Source: Candidatus Lariskella endosymbiont of Epinotia ramella | GTDB taxonomy: Bacteria > Pseudomonadota > Alphaproteobacteria > Rickettsiales > Midichloriaceae | Direction of reading: 5' to 3' | DNA: 64,000 nucleotides | Assembly: GCF_964019805.1 (NCBI RefSeq) | Contig: NZ_OZ026472.1 | Coordinates: forward strand, 248,001-312,000 | Shown here: positions 34,671-44,111 of the stretch, one piece after another | Numbering within the stretch: position 1 is the stretch's first letter | Layout: each line of letters opens with the position of its first letter | Made by a program: the position numbers and the translations under genes | Notes under the pieces: generated by a model | Seen by the model: only the letters and a program-made list of their open reading frames with translations | What the model was told of the DNA's origin: nothing | The model's database searches: none

Positions 34671-34956
34671 ATTGAGCTGAGGTTTGCGCATTCAAGAATT
34701 GAACCAAAACATATATGTGTTATTGCTTTTTCCGGAAATCTTCGCTGTATGAGGATGCTATTTTCCTTTGAGTGTAACGCATATCTATGTATATACGCAA
34801 ACTACAACTTAATTTACCATAGCTTCTGAGATTTTTGATGCGTATAATTGAAAATATTATAGAATGGGTGTATAGCTTGAATTTTAAAATCTAAAATTAG
34901 AGCTTACAATATATAACATCTTCAACTTCCTTATACCATATAAGAGATTCTGGTAC
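34671..34956. other. spacer between ftsH and the phage-like genes
   Basis: About 285 bp between convergent genes. I see no gene or clear terminator. Confidence 0.4.
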
Positions 34957-35361
34957 CTACACTGAATTTTCTAGCACATAAACTGAAAGCAATATTTCTC
35001 CGTGCCAAATTGATGTATTTAGTTGTTTTATAGATGAAGTTGCAATTTTAGGGTTGCTAAATTCATATTTATTGCTAAAAAAGCTGAGGCTTTGCAAGAT
35101 GTATTGAAGCTTTGTCATTATGCTAGCGCAATCTAGATTGTTTTTGTGATTTGAGAATACTTCAAGTGCTACTTTGCATTGTGTGAATGTTTGATCTGCA
35201 TGTTGAACAAGAAGCGAGCGAAAGTCTGATAATCTGATAAATGGGTATTTTGCATTCTCTGGAACATAAGAGTATATCTCAGGTAGTAGTTCTTCATTAT
35301 CAGTTCTGCTGAAGCGAATATTTTTTATTATAGTTCGTTGTATTATTTCAAAGTACTCCAT
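34957..35361 (-). CDS. DUF3168-like phage tail completion protein
   Basis: A 134-residue protein starting at ATG 35361, at the edge of IS5 copy 6; a longer frame to 35478 only adds IS sequence. The order P-E-I-Y-S-Y-V-P-E-N-A-K-Y-P-F-I-R-L and later L-L-V-Q-H-A-D-Q-T-F-T-Q-C-K-V-A-L-E-V-F-S fits DUF3168 proteins (HK97 gp10 / GTA g8 type), which finish the tail-head joint of siphovirus-like particles. The gene before it in the operon, now separated by the IS, is a head-closure protein, the usual neighbour. The IS removed its upstream ribosome-binding context, so expression may be lost. Confidence 0.65.
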   Translation of the reverse strand: MEYFEIIQRTIIKNIRFSRTDNEELLPEIYSYVPENAKYPFIRLSDFRSLLVQHADQTFTQCKVALEVFSNHKNNLDCASIMTKLQYILQSLSFFSNKYEFSNPKIATSSIKQLNTSIWHGEILLSVYVLENSV

Positions 35362-35362
35362 T

Positions 35363-36260
35363 AGACCTCTTGCATAACCATATAAATTGATTAAAATCCT
35401 TGATTTTATCAAGGATAACATGAAGTTTGAAAACATCAAAGATGAATACGCAGAAGAGTTTCGCAGGCTTACTGGCATTAAACGAGGAACGTTTGAAGTT
35501 ATACTAAGTATATTAAAAGAAGCTGAAGCTATTTTAAAGTCTCAAGGTGGAAAACCCAATAAATTGGCTTTAGAAGATCGATTACTCATGACGCTTGAGT
35601 ACTTGCGTGAATACAGGACATATTTTCATATTTCCCGCAGTTATGGAATAAGTGAAAGTGCCTGTTATCGTAATATACGTTGGATTGAAGATACTCTAAT
35701 TAAAGATAAACGATTTTCACTACCTGGACGTAAAGCATTACTAAAAAGCGATTCTGAATACGAACTTGTGTTAATTGATGCTACTGAAACACCGATAGAA
35801 CGACCTAAAAAAAACAGAAGCACTTTTATTCGGGAAAAAAGAGGCGACATACTCTAAAAACTCAGCTTATTGTGGATAAAAGGAAAAAAGAAATCATTTG
35901 CACTAATTTTTCTAATGGCAAGCGTCATGATTTCAGGTTATTTAAAGAATCCGGAGTTCACATCCACCCTGAGATTAAAGTTCTTACAGATACTGGTTAT
36001 CAAGGCATTGATAAGTTGCATTATAATTCAGAGTTACCAAAGAAAAAGACAAAAAAGCGACCACTAAGCAGGAAAGATAAAAAGAAAAATCGTCAATTGT
36101 CTAGTGAACGTGTTTTAAATGAAAACGTCATAGGCATGATCAAACGATTTAAAATTATCGCTGATCGTTATAGGAACAGAAGAAAACGATTCGGTTTAAG
36201 GTTTAATTTACTTGCTGGTATCTATAACTTTGAGCTTTAAATAGGTTATGCAAGAGGTCT
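35363..36260 (+). mobile_element. IS5-family element, copy 6 (complete)
   Basis: 898 bp with ATT on both sides. It sits exactly where the stop of the head-closure gene met the start of the DUF3168 gene, so both frames survive but the operon is cut. It is oriented against the two phage genes. Confidence 0.95.
35420..36240 (+). CDS. IS5-family transposase (copy 6)
   Basis: Identical translation to copy 2. ATG at 35420, frame-1 stop at 35857, frame 2 ending at 36240, slip site at 35807-35814. Confidence 0.9.
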
Positions 36261-36261
36261 A

Positions 36262-36591
36262 TTATAATACCTCTTCTACAAACAATGTGAGAAACTTTTT
36301 ATTTTCTTGATAATCAATATAGTAAAGAACATGGAAGATTCTCTGTTGATAAATTGCCATAATACGGAGATTTGGAAGTTTTATATATCTTGTTAGTATT
36401 TGATGAGAATATTTTTGTTCAACTCTTCCAAATTGATATGTTTCTTTAAAACCAATTGGTGTAATATTTGCCCATATCTTATAACGAAATGCGCAGTTTG
36501 GTTTAAATGACTCATACATATCGTCATATTGCTCATGATAAGATTCTAGTATGATACGCTTATTCAGTTTACAAAATTTTGGTTGTAGCAT
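36262..36591 (-). CDS. phage head closure / head-tail joining protein
   Basis: A 109-residue protein of the SPP1 gp16 / HK97 gp9 type (PF05521). Family features are the early basic stretch L-N-K-R-I-I-L-E, the W-A-N-I-T-P strand, the T-R-Y-I-K-L-P-N-L-R-I and the strand F-H-V-L-Y-Y-I-D-Y-Q-E-N-K-K-F-L-T-L. Such proteins seal the portal channel after DNA packaging. It follows the DUF2793 gene by 22 bp. Its stop overlapped or nearly touched the next gene before the IS5 insertion. Confidence 0.7.
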   Translation of the reverse strand: MLQPKFCKLNKRIILESYHEQYDDMYESFKPNCAFRYKIWANITPIGFKETYQFGRVEQKYSHQILTRYIKLPNLRIMAIYQQRIFHVLYYIDYQENKKFLTLFVEEVL

Positions 36592-36613
36592 GTTGTTATA
36601 ATATTTAATTTTG

Positions 36614-36973
36614 TTATTTTATCTCAGTGATTGTCATTCCTTTCCATGTGTGATGTCTTGTTCTGAAAATGATTTTTTCTTCATCTAGAACTGCAAAAAT
36701 CATTCCTGGAGTTGGTGTTATAAAATTCCATTTATTAGTAAAAAAAGCGAGTTTTCCATCTGCCCCTTTCCATTCGCCGGAGCTGTTATCTGATAGTAGA
36801 TATAAATCTGAGTATTTAGGATTTATAGGTGGTGATGTCATAGTAGTGGAAATAATGCCATTATTAATCAAACACTCCATCTTTTGAAAATTTTCGTTTG
36901 CTACTAACTCTTTTTGAGCTTGATTCTGCGCTAAAAATATTAGCTCTAGTCTTTTGGATACATAATCTTTCAT
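36614..36973 (-). CDS. DUF2793-like phage/GTA protein
   Basis: A 119-residue protein. I start it at ATG 36973 because L-E-L-I-F-L-A-Q-N-Q-A-Q-K-E-L-V-A-N-E is the usual DUF2793 N-terminus; the in-frame extension to 37099 looks like spacer. Then come S-P-P-I-N-P-K-Y-S-D-L-Y-L-L, G-E-W-K-G-A-D-G-K-L-A-F-F and W-N-F-I-T-P-T-P-G-M, all family features. DUF2793 proteins occur in alphaproteobacterial prophages and gene-transfer-agent systems, often linked to tail fibres. It is first in this three-gene minus-strand block. Confidence 0.75.
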   Translation of the reverse strand: MKDYVSKRLELIFLAQNQAQKELVANENFQKMECLINNGIISTTMTSPPINPKYSDLYLLSDNSSGEWKGADGKLAFFTNKWNFITPTPGMIFAVLDEEKIIFRTRHHTWKGMTITEIK

Positions 36974-37099
36974 AGTGATGTAACTCTTAATATTTAGTAT
37001 TAATACTGTTTTTAGAAAATAACTAAGATATTTTGATATCTGCATAAGTAGGCGTTGCCGGCAAAGTGGCATAAAAATTGTTGAAAATCTATATTTCAA

Positions 37100-37879
37100 T
37101 CAATTAGCTGTTTTTGAAAAGTAAGTATCAGAAAGTGATATGTTCAGCAATGTTATATACTCATCATACTTTTAATTGCACCTCTTAGGCACTGCGCTTA
37201 AGTAAGTGCACGCGCATGAATTTGAAGAGCATGATTTTTTAGAGTGCCAGTTCATTTCTCTATATATATTTGCGAAGAAATTAACGAAGTAATAATTTAA
37301 AAATCAGGCCAAAGGAGTCTGCTCAAGTGACTTTGCCGGCACTGCATAGCTCTAACTTTCATATGTGCGCATCATTAAAGTACCAACTCTTCCTTTATTA
37401 GAGGTATAGTATAAAGTGTGAGTCTGGAAGAATACAATATAAATTGAAATTATATTAAGATATTTCTAAAAATTGCAAATTTTGTTATATTGCCAGATGT
37501 ATTGGCGATATTAATTATTTATTTCTCATAAAATGATAAGTATATGTGTAATTTATTTGAAAATATTCTATTTTTAATGATAACATAAAGATGTATCACG
37601 CTTAGATTTTTGAAATATGTTATTTTGTATTTCAATAAGTTTAGAGTTTTTAGCAAGTGATTTTGTCGTATCTAATGTGGTTTTATGAACAGATATTCAT
37701 ATGAGAGTAAGCTTAGTTTTTGCTTTATATGACTAACTTCTATTGTTTTAGAGATAGTGATCGTATTTATTAAAGCGGTTATTTTGAAACACATTCTTTG
37801 TAGTGTTTTGAAAAATTTATAATACCTTGCTTATAGCATTTACTAATAACTTGAATATAACTATTACTTATGAGGATTT
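37100..37879. other. spacer with R1 and R2 repeats, no gene
   Basis: The R1/R2 composite is at about 37150-37425. From 37426 to 37879 the DNA is AT-rich with no credible frame. Confidence 0.5.
37150..37425. repeat. R1 repeat containing an R2 unit
   Basis: R1 in minus orientation begins with CTCATCATACTTTTAATTGC (about 37158) and resumes with CATATGTGCGCATCATTAAA and GTACCAACTCTTCCTTTATT (about 37380-37400). Between them, from GGCACTGCGCTTAAGTAAGT (about 37190) to CCGGCACTGC (about 37346), lies an R2 unit. Confidence 0.6.
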
Positions 37880-38419
37880 ATGATGATGTTTCTGGCTAAT
37901 AAAAGTAATACTATGTTAAATTCTACAAATATTGATTTTAAAATTTATGATCATATAGATATAGCTGTGAATGATTTGGAGAATATAGGATATTATAAAG
38001 AATTAAATAAATATCATAGAAAGTTAGAAGATTTGCAAGAGGTATTGCCAGAAGATGCTGAGACAAGCGCTAAAGAAAGTGCTAAAGAGGTTATAGAGAT
38101 TGTTATGGCTATTGCGGCCATTAGCCTTGCTGGATTTATAATATATAAACTAGTGCAATGCTGTAATAATATTAAACAAAATTCTAATATTGTTGCTACT
38201 ATAGCTGGCACAGAAGCTGTATCTAGAATAGCTAAAAGCGTAACATGTGTTTCCATTAGTAAAGAGTATGACACGAAGTATGAGTCATATAAAAAATATC
38301 AGGATGATAATTTATATCATAACACAATTGTTGAAGATTATTTAGAGTTAGAGCTCATTGACGTCAACGGTGTAACAAAAATGGATTCTATATTTGATTA
38401 TATAGCATTACAGTCATAA
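37880..38419 (+). CDS. hypothetical membrane protein (179 aa)
   Basis: An intact 179-residue protein of unknown family. A charged N-terminal half has a predicted coiled stretch (Y-Y-K-E-L-N-K-Y-H-R-K-L-E-D-L-Q-E), then a single membrane helix at about 71-90 (I-V-M-A-I-A-A-I-S-L-A-G-F-I-I-Y), then Cys-Cys and an acidic, Tyr-rich tail. A bitopic protein with both sides charged could be a surface or inclusion-membrane protein, but this is a guess. It is preceded by AGGA at 37871. An R4 hairpin starts 12 bp after its stop. Confidence 0.6.
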   Translation: MMMFLANKSNTMLNSTNIDFKIYDHIDIAVNDLENIGYYKELNKYHRKLEDLQEVLPEDAETSAKESAKEVIEIVMAIAAISLAGFIIYKLVQCCNNIKQNSNIVATIAGTEAVSRIAKSVTCVSISKEYDTKYESYKKYQDDNLYHNTIVEDYLELELIDVNGVTKMDSIFDYIALQS

Positions 38420-38430
38420 GTCTTATATAG

Positions 38431-38487
38431 TCCATCCGCAAAAAATTTAGTTGCGTAGCAAAGCAATTTTTGGCGGATGGACTAATC
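38431..38487 (+). repeat. R4 hairpin (short form)
   Basis: AGTCCATCCGCAAAAAATTT pairs with the arm AAGCAATTTTTGGCGGATGG around TTGCGTAGC. It is the cleanest R4 hairpin 1 in the window, alone without hairpins 2 and 3. It may end transcription of the preceding gene, though it lacks a T-run. Confidence 0.75.
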
Positions 38488-38531
38488 ATTGTCATTGCTT
38501 AAGAAATGGGAATACACTTATGTTATTAATC

Positions 38532-39721
38532 TGTATTAGTCGACATTTTATCTTACATTTAGTAAATTAAATTAGTTATTAAATGGAGATAATCAATGAA
38601 CTTAAATCAAAAAATCATCAAACCGAAACTAGGTTTACTTGAATTGGCAAAAAGCCTTGGTAGTATATCATCTGCATGTAAGGCAATGGGTTATAGTAGA
38701 GATAGCTATTACAGATTTAAAGAACTATATGAAACAGGAGGAGAAGAAGCGCTATACGAGATAAGTCGCAAGAAGCCAATAATCGCTAATAGAGTAGATC
38801 CTGCAGTAGAAAAAGCAGTAGTTGATATGGCGATAGAGTACCCAGCATATGGACAACTTAGAGTATCAAATGAGCTGCAGAAGAGTGGTATACTTGTTTC
38901 TCCTGGAGGAGTAAGATCGATTTGGTTACGTAATGATTTGAATAATATCAATAAAAGATTGAAAGCCTTAGAAGCTAAGATGGCCCAAGATGGTATTATA
39001 TTGACCGAAGCACAGCTGCAAGTACTAGAGAAACGCCGTAATGAAAAAGAAGCACATGGAGAAATTGAGACACAACATCCAGGTTATTTAGGTTGCCAAG
39101 ATACATATTATGTAGGCAATTTCAAAGGGATAGGAAAGGTTTATGCTCAGGTGTTTATTGATAGCTACAGTAGATTTGCTGATGCTAAACTGTATACTGA
39201 CAAAACTGCAATTACTGCTGCTGATATGCTAAATGATCGAGTGTTACCATGGTATGAGAGTCAAGGGATACCGATGCTTCGTATTCTGACAGATCGTGGA
39301 GGAGAATATAAGGGAAATATAGAACATCATGCTTTTGAGTTATTTCTCAGTATAGAAGGTATAGAGCATACCACAACTAAAGCATATTCACCTCAAACTA
39401 ATGGTATGTGTGAACGTTTTAATAAAACTATGAAACAAGAATTCTTTGATACCGCTATGCGTAAAAAGATTTATACATCATTGGATGACTTGCAATTAGA
39501 TCTTGATATTTGGTTAGAATATTTCAACAATGAAAGACCTCATTCTGGTAAATATTGTTATGGAAAAACACCTATGCAAACTTTTCTGGATAGTAAAAAG
39601 TTAGCTGTTGAAAAGAATAATGAAATCTTGTATCTCAGTTACATATCTGACAGTCAAAACTTAAATGACAAGCAGATATAAATTTTATAACTGTCTGTAA
39701 GATCAAATCTTGACTTCTACA
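38532..39721 (+). mobile_element. IS481-family element, copy 1
   Basis: 1190 bp. Its ends, TGTATTAGTCGACATTTTAT and the complement TGTAGAAGTCAAGATTTGAT, form an imperfect 26-bp inverted repeat that runs on into CTTACA. A 7-bp target duplication ATTAATC flanks it on both sides (38525-38531 and 39722-39728). Confidence 0.92.
38596..39681 (+). CDS. IS481-family transposase (copy 1)
   Basis: An intact 361-residue integrase-core transposase. The N-terminal HTH is [19 protein letters not shown]. The DDE core has D in Q-D-T-Y-Y-V-G, D in L-T-D-R-G-G-E-Y and E in [12 protein letters not shown], and the C-terminus has F-N-N-E-R-P-H-S-G. It looks active. It differs from copy 2 (44714-45799) at a dozen or so residues, so these two copies are older than the IS5 burst. 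Confidence 0.93.
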   Translation: MNLNQKIIKPKLGLLELAKSLGSISSACKAMGYSRDSYYRFKELYETGGEEALYEISRKKPIIANRVDPAVEKAVVDMAIEYPAYGQLRVSNELQKSGILVSPGGVRSIWLRNDLNNINKRLKALEAKMAQDGIILTEAQLQVLEKRRNEKEAHGEIETQHPGYLGCQDTYYVGNFKGIGKVYAQVFIDSYSRFADAKLYTDKTAITAADMLNDRVLPWYESQGIPMLRILTDRGGEYKGNIEHHAFELFLSIEGIEHTTTKAYSPQTNGMCERFNKTMKQEFFDTAMRKKIYTSLDDLQLDLDIWLEYFNNERPHSGKYCYGKTPMQTFLDSKKLAVEKNNEILYLSYISDSQNLNDKQI

Positions 39722-39743
39722 ATTAATCGACAATTCGAGTTAT

Positions 39744-40391
39744 TTAGTCATAAATTGCTTTTAATCCATCAATATTTCCACTTGTGATAAGATCTAGGTG
39801 TTCTGTAATTTTTTCTACTGACCAATCCCACCACTTAAGCTTCAATAAAAACTCTATTGTTTCCTCATTAAATCTCCTGCGAATTTCCCTTGCTGGATTG
39901 CCACCAACAATCGTATAAGGTGCCACACTCTTTGTCACTGTACTGTTGCTGCCAATTATGACACCATCACCAACTTCTACACCTTGCATAATTGTAGCAG
40001 AATTTCCGATCCAAACATCGTTCCCAATTATCGTATCTCCTCTGCTTACCACATGCATTGGATCTTTCTCTTTCCAATCTCCACCAAAAACTTTAAAAGG
40101 ATATGTCGAGATTCCACTCATCGCATGGTTAGCTCCGTTCATAATAAACCGAACACCTGTTGCTATTTGACAAAACTTACCAAATATTAGCTTATCTCCA
40201 ATGAACTCAAAGAGATAAAGCACATTGTTCTCAAAATTATATACATCATCAGGGTCATCATAGTATGTATAGTCACCAACTATAATTTGCGGATTATTAA
40301 TGATATTTTTAAGATATACAGTTCGTGTTATACCATTTATTGGATACACTGTATTAGGGTTAGGATATCTTTGCTCAGCCATATTAGCCAT
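39744..40391 (-). CDS. Vat/CatB-like O-acetyltransferase
   Basis: A 215-residue left-handed beta-helix acetyltransferase of the xenobiotic (streptogramin A / chloramphenicol) group. Family features: N-P-N-T-V-Y-P near the N-terminus, I-G-K-F-C-Q-I-A-type strand (G-D-K-L-I-F-G-K-F-C-Q-I), catalytic His in N-G-A-N-H (H89), then hexapeptide repeats I-I-G-N-D-V-W-I-G, V-E-V-G-D-G-V-I-I-G, and the V-G-G-N-P-A-R-E-I-R-R-R-F exit. The C-terminal W-W-D-W motif is also present. It lies 2 bp after the ABC exporter gene, so both are made together. Vat homologues occur in bacteria without known resistance; the substrate here is unknown. Confidence 0.88.
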   Translation of the reverse strand: MANMAEQRYPNPNTVYPINGITRTVYLKNIINNPQIIVGDYTYYDDPDDVYNFENNVLYLFEFIGDKLIFGKFCQIATGVRFIMNGANHAMSGISTYPFKVFGGDWKEKDPMHVVSRGDTIIGNDVWIGNSATIMQGVEVGDGVIIGSNSTVTKSVAPYTIVGGNPAREIRRRFNEETIEFLLKLKWWDWSVEKITEHLDLITSGNIDGLKAIYD

Positions 40392-40393
40392 AT

Positions 40394-42178
40394 TTAATCT
40401 TCGTATTTCTCATCACCTAAAAATCCACCGACTTGTGCATTCCATAACCGCCTGTAGAGACCGTTCTTTGCAAGTAATTTATTGTGCGCACCATCCTCTA
40501 TAATCCGACCTCGATCGAAGACGAGTATGCGGTCCATACGCAGCAGGGTAGATAAGCGGTGCGCTATTACAATCGTTGTTTTGTCTTTCATCAATTCCCA
40601 TAAACTTTCTTGAATAAAACTTTCTGTTACCGAATCGAGCTGTGAAGTTGCTTCATCTAAAATAAGAATTGGTGCATTTTTCAGAATTGCTCTTGCAATT
40701 GCGATGCGTTGACGCTGCCCACCTGAAAGCCTAACACCACGCTCCCCAACCAGTGAATTATAACCTTGCGGGAGCTTTATAATAAATTCATGTGCATGAG
40801 CCTTTTTAGCCGCTTTTATCACTTCTTCATCAGTTGCATCAATCAAACCATAACGAATATTATCCATCAAGCTCCTGTGAAAAAGACTTGGATCTTGTGG
40901 AATCATAGCAATACTTGTACGTAGCGACTCTTGTGTTATGTCTCCAACATCATGACCATCTATGAGAATAGCACCATCTATTACATCATAAAGCCTAAGT
41001 ATTAGATTCACAAAAGTGGATTTTCCACTACCAGAATAGCCTACAAGCCCCACCTTCTGGCCTTGAAGTATCTCAACAGATTCGTTTTGAAAAAGAGTCT
41101 CATTCCCCTTGTAATTAAACTTAACATTATCAAAGATTATTTGACCACGATTGCACTGCAAAATGCTTGCATTTGGTTTATCTTGAATTTCCAAAAGCAT
41201 TATTAAAGCCGACAGACTTTGTTTACACTTTCCATAAGCCTGATTGAAATCATCAACGCGAGACATTGTATACCACATCATATGCCCTAGTTCCATAAAA
41301 AGACCTAAAATAAGAGCAAAGTCACCAACACTCACAATTCCCAGTTTATAAAAATAAATAAGAAAATAAACACTAAAACACATCATAGCTGCAATCATTG
41401 CACCTTGAGTGGTATGCAGGATCACTATAAACCCTTCTTTTTGTCTAGACGCTTTCAAGACTTTTCTAAAGAAATCATCCATTCTAGCAAGTTCAAAAAC
41501 TTTGCGCGAAAAAATGCGAATGCTGGCGTGATTAGAAATAGCATCAACCAACTGACCAGATACTGAAGATTCACTTGCAGCATGGCAATCAGCAAGTGTG
41601 ATTAAGCGTTTCGACATCCAAACGCTAAACGATGAAAAACAAATAAACCACATGAGCAAAATGTAACAAAACGTTGGATTCACGCTAAAACTTGCTACAA
41701 AAGACATCAGCAGCAACGAGGTACCTCTTATAAAATCAACTGAAATCCTATGCAAAATCATTTCGATACTATCTGCAAGAGTAGTAATCTGATTTGAAAG
41801 ACGTCCTGCTAAATTATCTTGAAAAAATTGATGTGAACCATCAATTACATGTTCAAATGTTGTCTTAACAATCTTTGTTTTGATAACTCCACGATACTTA
41901 TAGCTTATATATCCAACTCCACGCCAAGTAAAATTATCAAACACGATAAAATTCAAAACAATTAGACTGGCAGGGAAGTAGAGAATTGATACATCGCCAT
42001 CACTCACTTGCGGAAGAAGATTGATTACATGCTTCACAAGTATGCTGTTAAATGGGCCCCAAAACCCTGCAGCAAAAACCAGTAAAACAAAAACCAGTAC
42101 TATAGATTGATATTCTCGCAAAAAATACCATATGAATGGAAAAAGTGTTTTTGGCAATATCTTCCCTCTGTCTACCAC
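40394..42178 (-). CDS. ABC transporter, fused permease/ATPase (MsbA-like exporter)
   Basis: A 594-residue half-transporter that acts as a dimer in the inner membrane. The N-terminal half has about six membrane helices (up to about residue 320). The ATPase half has Walker A G-Y-S-G-S-G-K-S-T (about 380-388), the Q-loop, signature L-S-G-G-Q-R-Q-R-I-A-I-A-R-A (about 490), Walker B I-L-I-L-D-E-A-T-S-Q and the H-loop. It exports lipids, drugs or peptides. The Vat-like acetyltransferase follows after 2 bp, so a modify-and-export pair is plausible. Start at ATG 42178. Confidence 0.93.
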   Translation of the reverse strand: MVDRGKILPKTLFPFIWYFLREYQSIVLVFVLLVFAAGFWGPFNSILVKHVINLLPQVSDGDVSILYFPASLIVLNFIVFDNFTWRGVGYISYKYRGVIKTKIVKTTFEHVIDGSHQFFQDNLAGRLSNQITTLADSIEMILHRISVDFIRGTSLLLMSFVASFSVNPTFCYILLMWFICFSSFSVWMSKRLITLADCHAASESSVSGQLVDAISNHASIRIFSRKVFELARMDDFFRKVLKASRQKEGFIVILHTTQGAMIAAMMCFSVYFLIYFYKLGIVSVGDFALILGLFMELGHMMWYTMSRVDDFNQAYGKCKQSLSALIMLLEIQDKPNASILQCNRGQIIFDNVKFNYKGNETLFQNESVEILQGQKVGLVGYSGSGKSTFVNLILRLYDVIDGAILIDGHDVGDITQESLRTSIAMIPQDPSLFHRSLMDNIRYGLIDATDEEVIKAAKKAHAHEFIIKLPQGYNSLVGERGVRLSGGQRQRIAIARAILKNAPILILDEATSQLDSVTESFIQESLWELMKDKTTIVIAHRLSTLLRMDRILVFDRGRIIEDGAHNKLLAKNGLYRRLWNAQVGGFLGDEKYED

Positions 42179-42684
42179 AACTTTTACCTCCGCAAAAATA
42201 CTACATAATCTATTTAAAATATAATCTCATTACAAATTCTGGCGCTTTATTGAATGATAATATAAAAAAATCAAACGATTAAAGATCACCATATTCAGCA
42301 ATATCTCCATAAGTAATTAAATAAACGATTTATAAAATACAAGTTTTATTTATAAATATTCAAAATTAGCTAGAGGTGATGCAGTGAATATGTATAATAG
42401 TCATACTTTTCAAAATTAGCGCCTTAAAGATGCTAGTTATGTATTGATTATATACTACCTCGCGCTTTTTGAAGTCTCACTTCATTATGTGCGCAAGTTC
42501 AATACCAACTCTTCATTTACCGGCTGTATATATCATCGCTATATTTCTCTACTATTCGAAAGGAAGTAGAATTCCTTGAATATTATCTAATTTATGAGTG
42601 TCTCCCAAAGCGCCGCGTGACGATTTCTGCAATCAAATGCGCTATAACTGATCTATAAATATTTTATAGCAACTACTTCAGCTA
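42179..42684. other. spacer with an R1 repeat, no gene
   Basis: About 500 bp. The R1 repeat lies at 42385-42525; the rest has no coding frame. The exporter promoter should be within about 100 bp of 42178. Confidence 0.45.
42385..42525 (-). repeat. R1 repeat (long form)
   Basis: In minus orientation: AGTCATACTTTTCAAAATTA, GCGCCTTAAAGATGC, CTTTTTGAAGTCTCACTTCA, TTATGTGCGCAAGTTC and CCAACTCTTCATTTACCGG, the complete set of R1 blocks. Confidence 0.7.
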
Positions 42685-43203
42685 CTAACGCCCCTTTCCT
42701 TGATTTTTTCCACGAGATGCAGATTGTGCTTTTATCAAATTAACCCAAAACCCATTTTCCGCAGCAGTTTGCATACTCATTCTAGCGAGAATATATCCTA
42801 TTTTTTGTGAAGCTATAAATTTTGACCAAAATCCCTTTGGCTCTACCACTCCTACAATCTTTTCGCTAACCTCCACCTGAACCTTGCCTTTTTCCATATG
42901 TGGGTCATACTTAGTGACACCTTGAGTCTGCTCTATGTCATATAACATATCTTCTGATTTTACTACAGACTTTTCAGCATTCTCAAGTTTTACATCACGC
43001 ATTTTAGAAGACTTACCTTCGCTACCATTTTTTTTCTTTCCTTGCTCTGACAAATATTGTGACGATGACCTTATCGACTGTATAGCTCTGTCCACTTGCT
43101 TTGCGCTATACATCCTATAAAGATACACAACTAGCATATAAAATCCTATAGTAACCAGGCATGCTATTGAGGCAATAAAGAACATGTAGTAATAATAGTT
43201 CAT
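42685..43203 (-). CDS. hypothetical protein with N-terminal anchor (172 aa)
   Basis: One membrane helix at about 7-30, then a long basic and acidic, Lys/Ser-rich linker (about 35-110) and a C-terminal block with G-F-W-S-K-F-I-A-S-Q-K-I-G-Y-I and G-F-W-V-N-L-I-K-A-Q-S-A-S-R-G-K. The paired G-F-W motifs and the basic tail suggest a conserved domain, but I cannot name it. The topology points to a cytoplasmic C-terminal domain held at the inner membrane. It has its own spacer on both sides and looks intact. Confidence 0.6.
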   Translation of the reverse strand: MNYYYYMFFIASIACLVTIGFYMLVVYLYRMYSAKQVDRAIQSIRSSSQYLSEQGKKKNGSEGKSSKMRDVKLENAEKSVVKSEDMLYDIEQTQGVTKYDPHMEKGKVQVEVSEKIVGVVEPKGFWSKFIASQKIGYILARMSMQTAAENGFWVNLIKAQSASRGKNQGKGR

Positions 43204-43463
43204 AGAATTTTGTTGTTATATATCTGTTTTAGGTAACACGAGTTATTAATCGACCACTCAGGTTACATATGACATACGATAGATTTATTACTACATCTCT
43301 TTCCTTTATATATATATGATATACTAGAGTATGCAGAAATAAGGAAAGTGCAACCTATATTCTAAAATACTTTTCTTCAAACAATCTTCGTCTATATTTA
43401 ACTAATATTCCAAATTTCGAATCATTGTAATCACGAGAAACACTAAAAATTCTAGTAGCTCAA

Positions 43464-44111
43464 ATGAATAGATCACTCAAAAAAGAGGTAATAAGAAAAT
43501 CTGTACACATGACATCGGTTTTGATACCTATCTTTTATATGTTAACCGATTTTTCCACTTCTATCATTATATTTATCATTATATTAAATCTATGTTTAAT
43601 ATTCGATTTATTAAGACTGAGGGTATTAAAAGACTCCAGCATATTTAAAAACCTCATAAATATTACAGGAATATCCTCAATATTTAGAGAACATGAAAAC
43701 GAAAGAATAAGCGGAGCAAGTTATTTGCTTTTAGGCGCAGTCATATGTATAACATTCGTACCAAAAATTATATTTGTTATGGCATTCTTCATACTAGCAG
43801 TTGCGGATTCTGCAGCAGCACTTATAGGGAAGACATATGGCAAATATAAGATAAGAGAGAAAACTTTAGAAGGAACATGTGCATTTTTTATAGCATCGAT
43901 TTTTGCTGTCTTTCCTACTGCAATATTATACAATAACACTAATCTACAATTTATAGCTGTACTGCTTGTTTCAATCATCATTACCACATTTGCTGAGTTA
44001 TACCTCGCAAGTAGAATGCTAGATGATAATTTAATTATACCGCTTACATTTTGTATAAGCTACAGTATAATGTCCAGCTTTATTGAAGTAGGAAACTTAC
44101 ATCTCAACTAG
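43464..44111 (+). CDS. dolichol/phytol-kinase-like membrane protein
   Basis: A 215-residue polytopic protein with about six to seven membrane helices. The N-terminal R-K-S-V-H-M and later V-A-D-S-A-A-A-L-I-G-K-T-Y-G-K and K-T-L-E-G-T-C-A-F-F are the marks of the CTP-dependent polyprenol kinase / phosphatidate cytidylyltransferase superfamily (SEC59, VTE5 type). It would phosphorylate a lipid alcohol or diacylglycerol in the inner membrane; the substrate is not determined by sequence. It precedes the FliK-like gene by 24 bp. Confidence 0.75.
   Translation: MNRSLKKEVIRKSVHMTSVLIPIFYMLTDFSTSIIIFIIILNLCLIFDLLRLRVLKDSSIFKNLINITGISSIFREHENERISGASYLLLGAVICITFVPKIIFVMAFFILAVADSAAALIGKTYGKYKIREKTLEGTCAFFIASIFAVFPTAILYNNTNLQFIAVLLVSIIITTFAELYLASRMLDDNLIIPLTFCISYSIMSSFIEVGNLHLN

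Noticed and set aside
34957-35478. 173-residue version of the DUF3168-like protein
   Set aside because: The first 39 residues are antisense IS5 sequence; the natural ATG is at 35361.
38431-38487. R4 hairpin as a standard rho-independent terminator
   Set aside because: The stem is AT-rich inside and no T-run follows; I list it as a repeat and leave a terminator role as a hypothesis.
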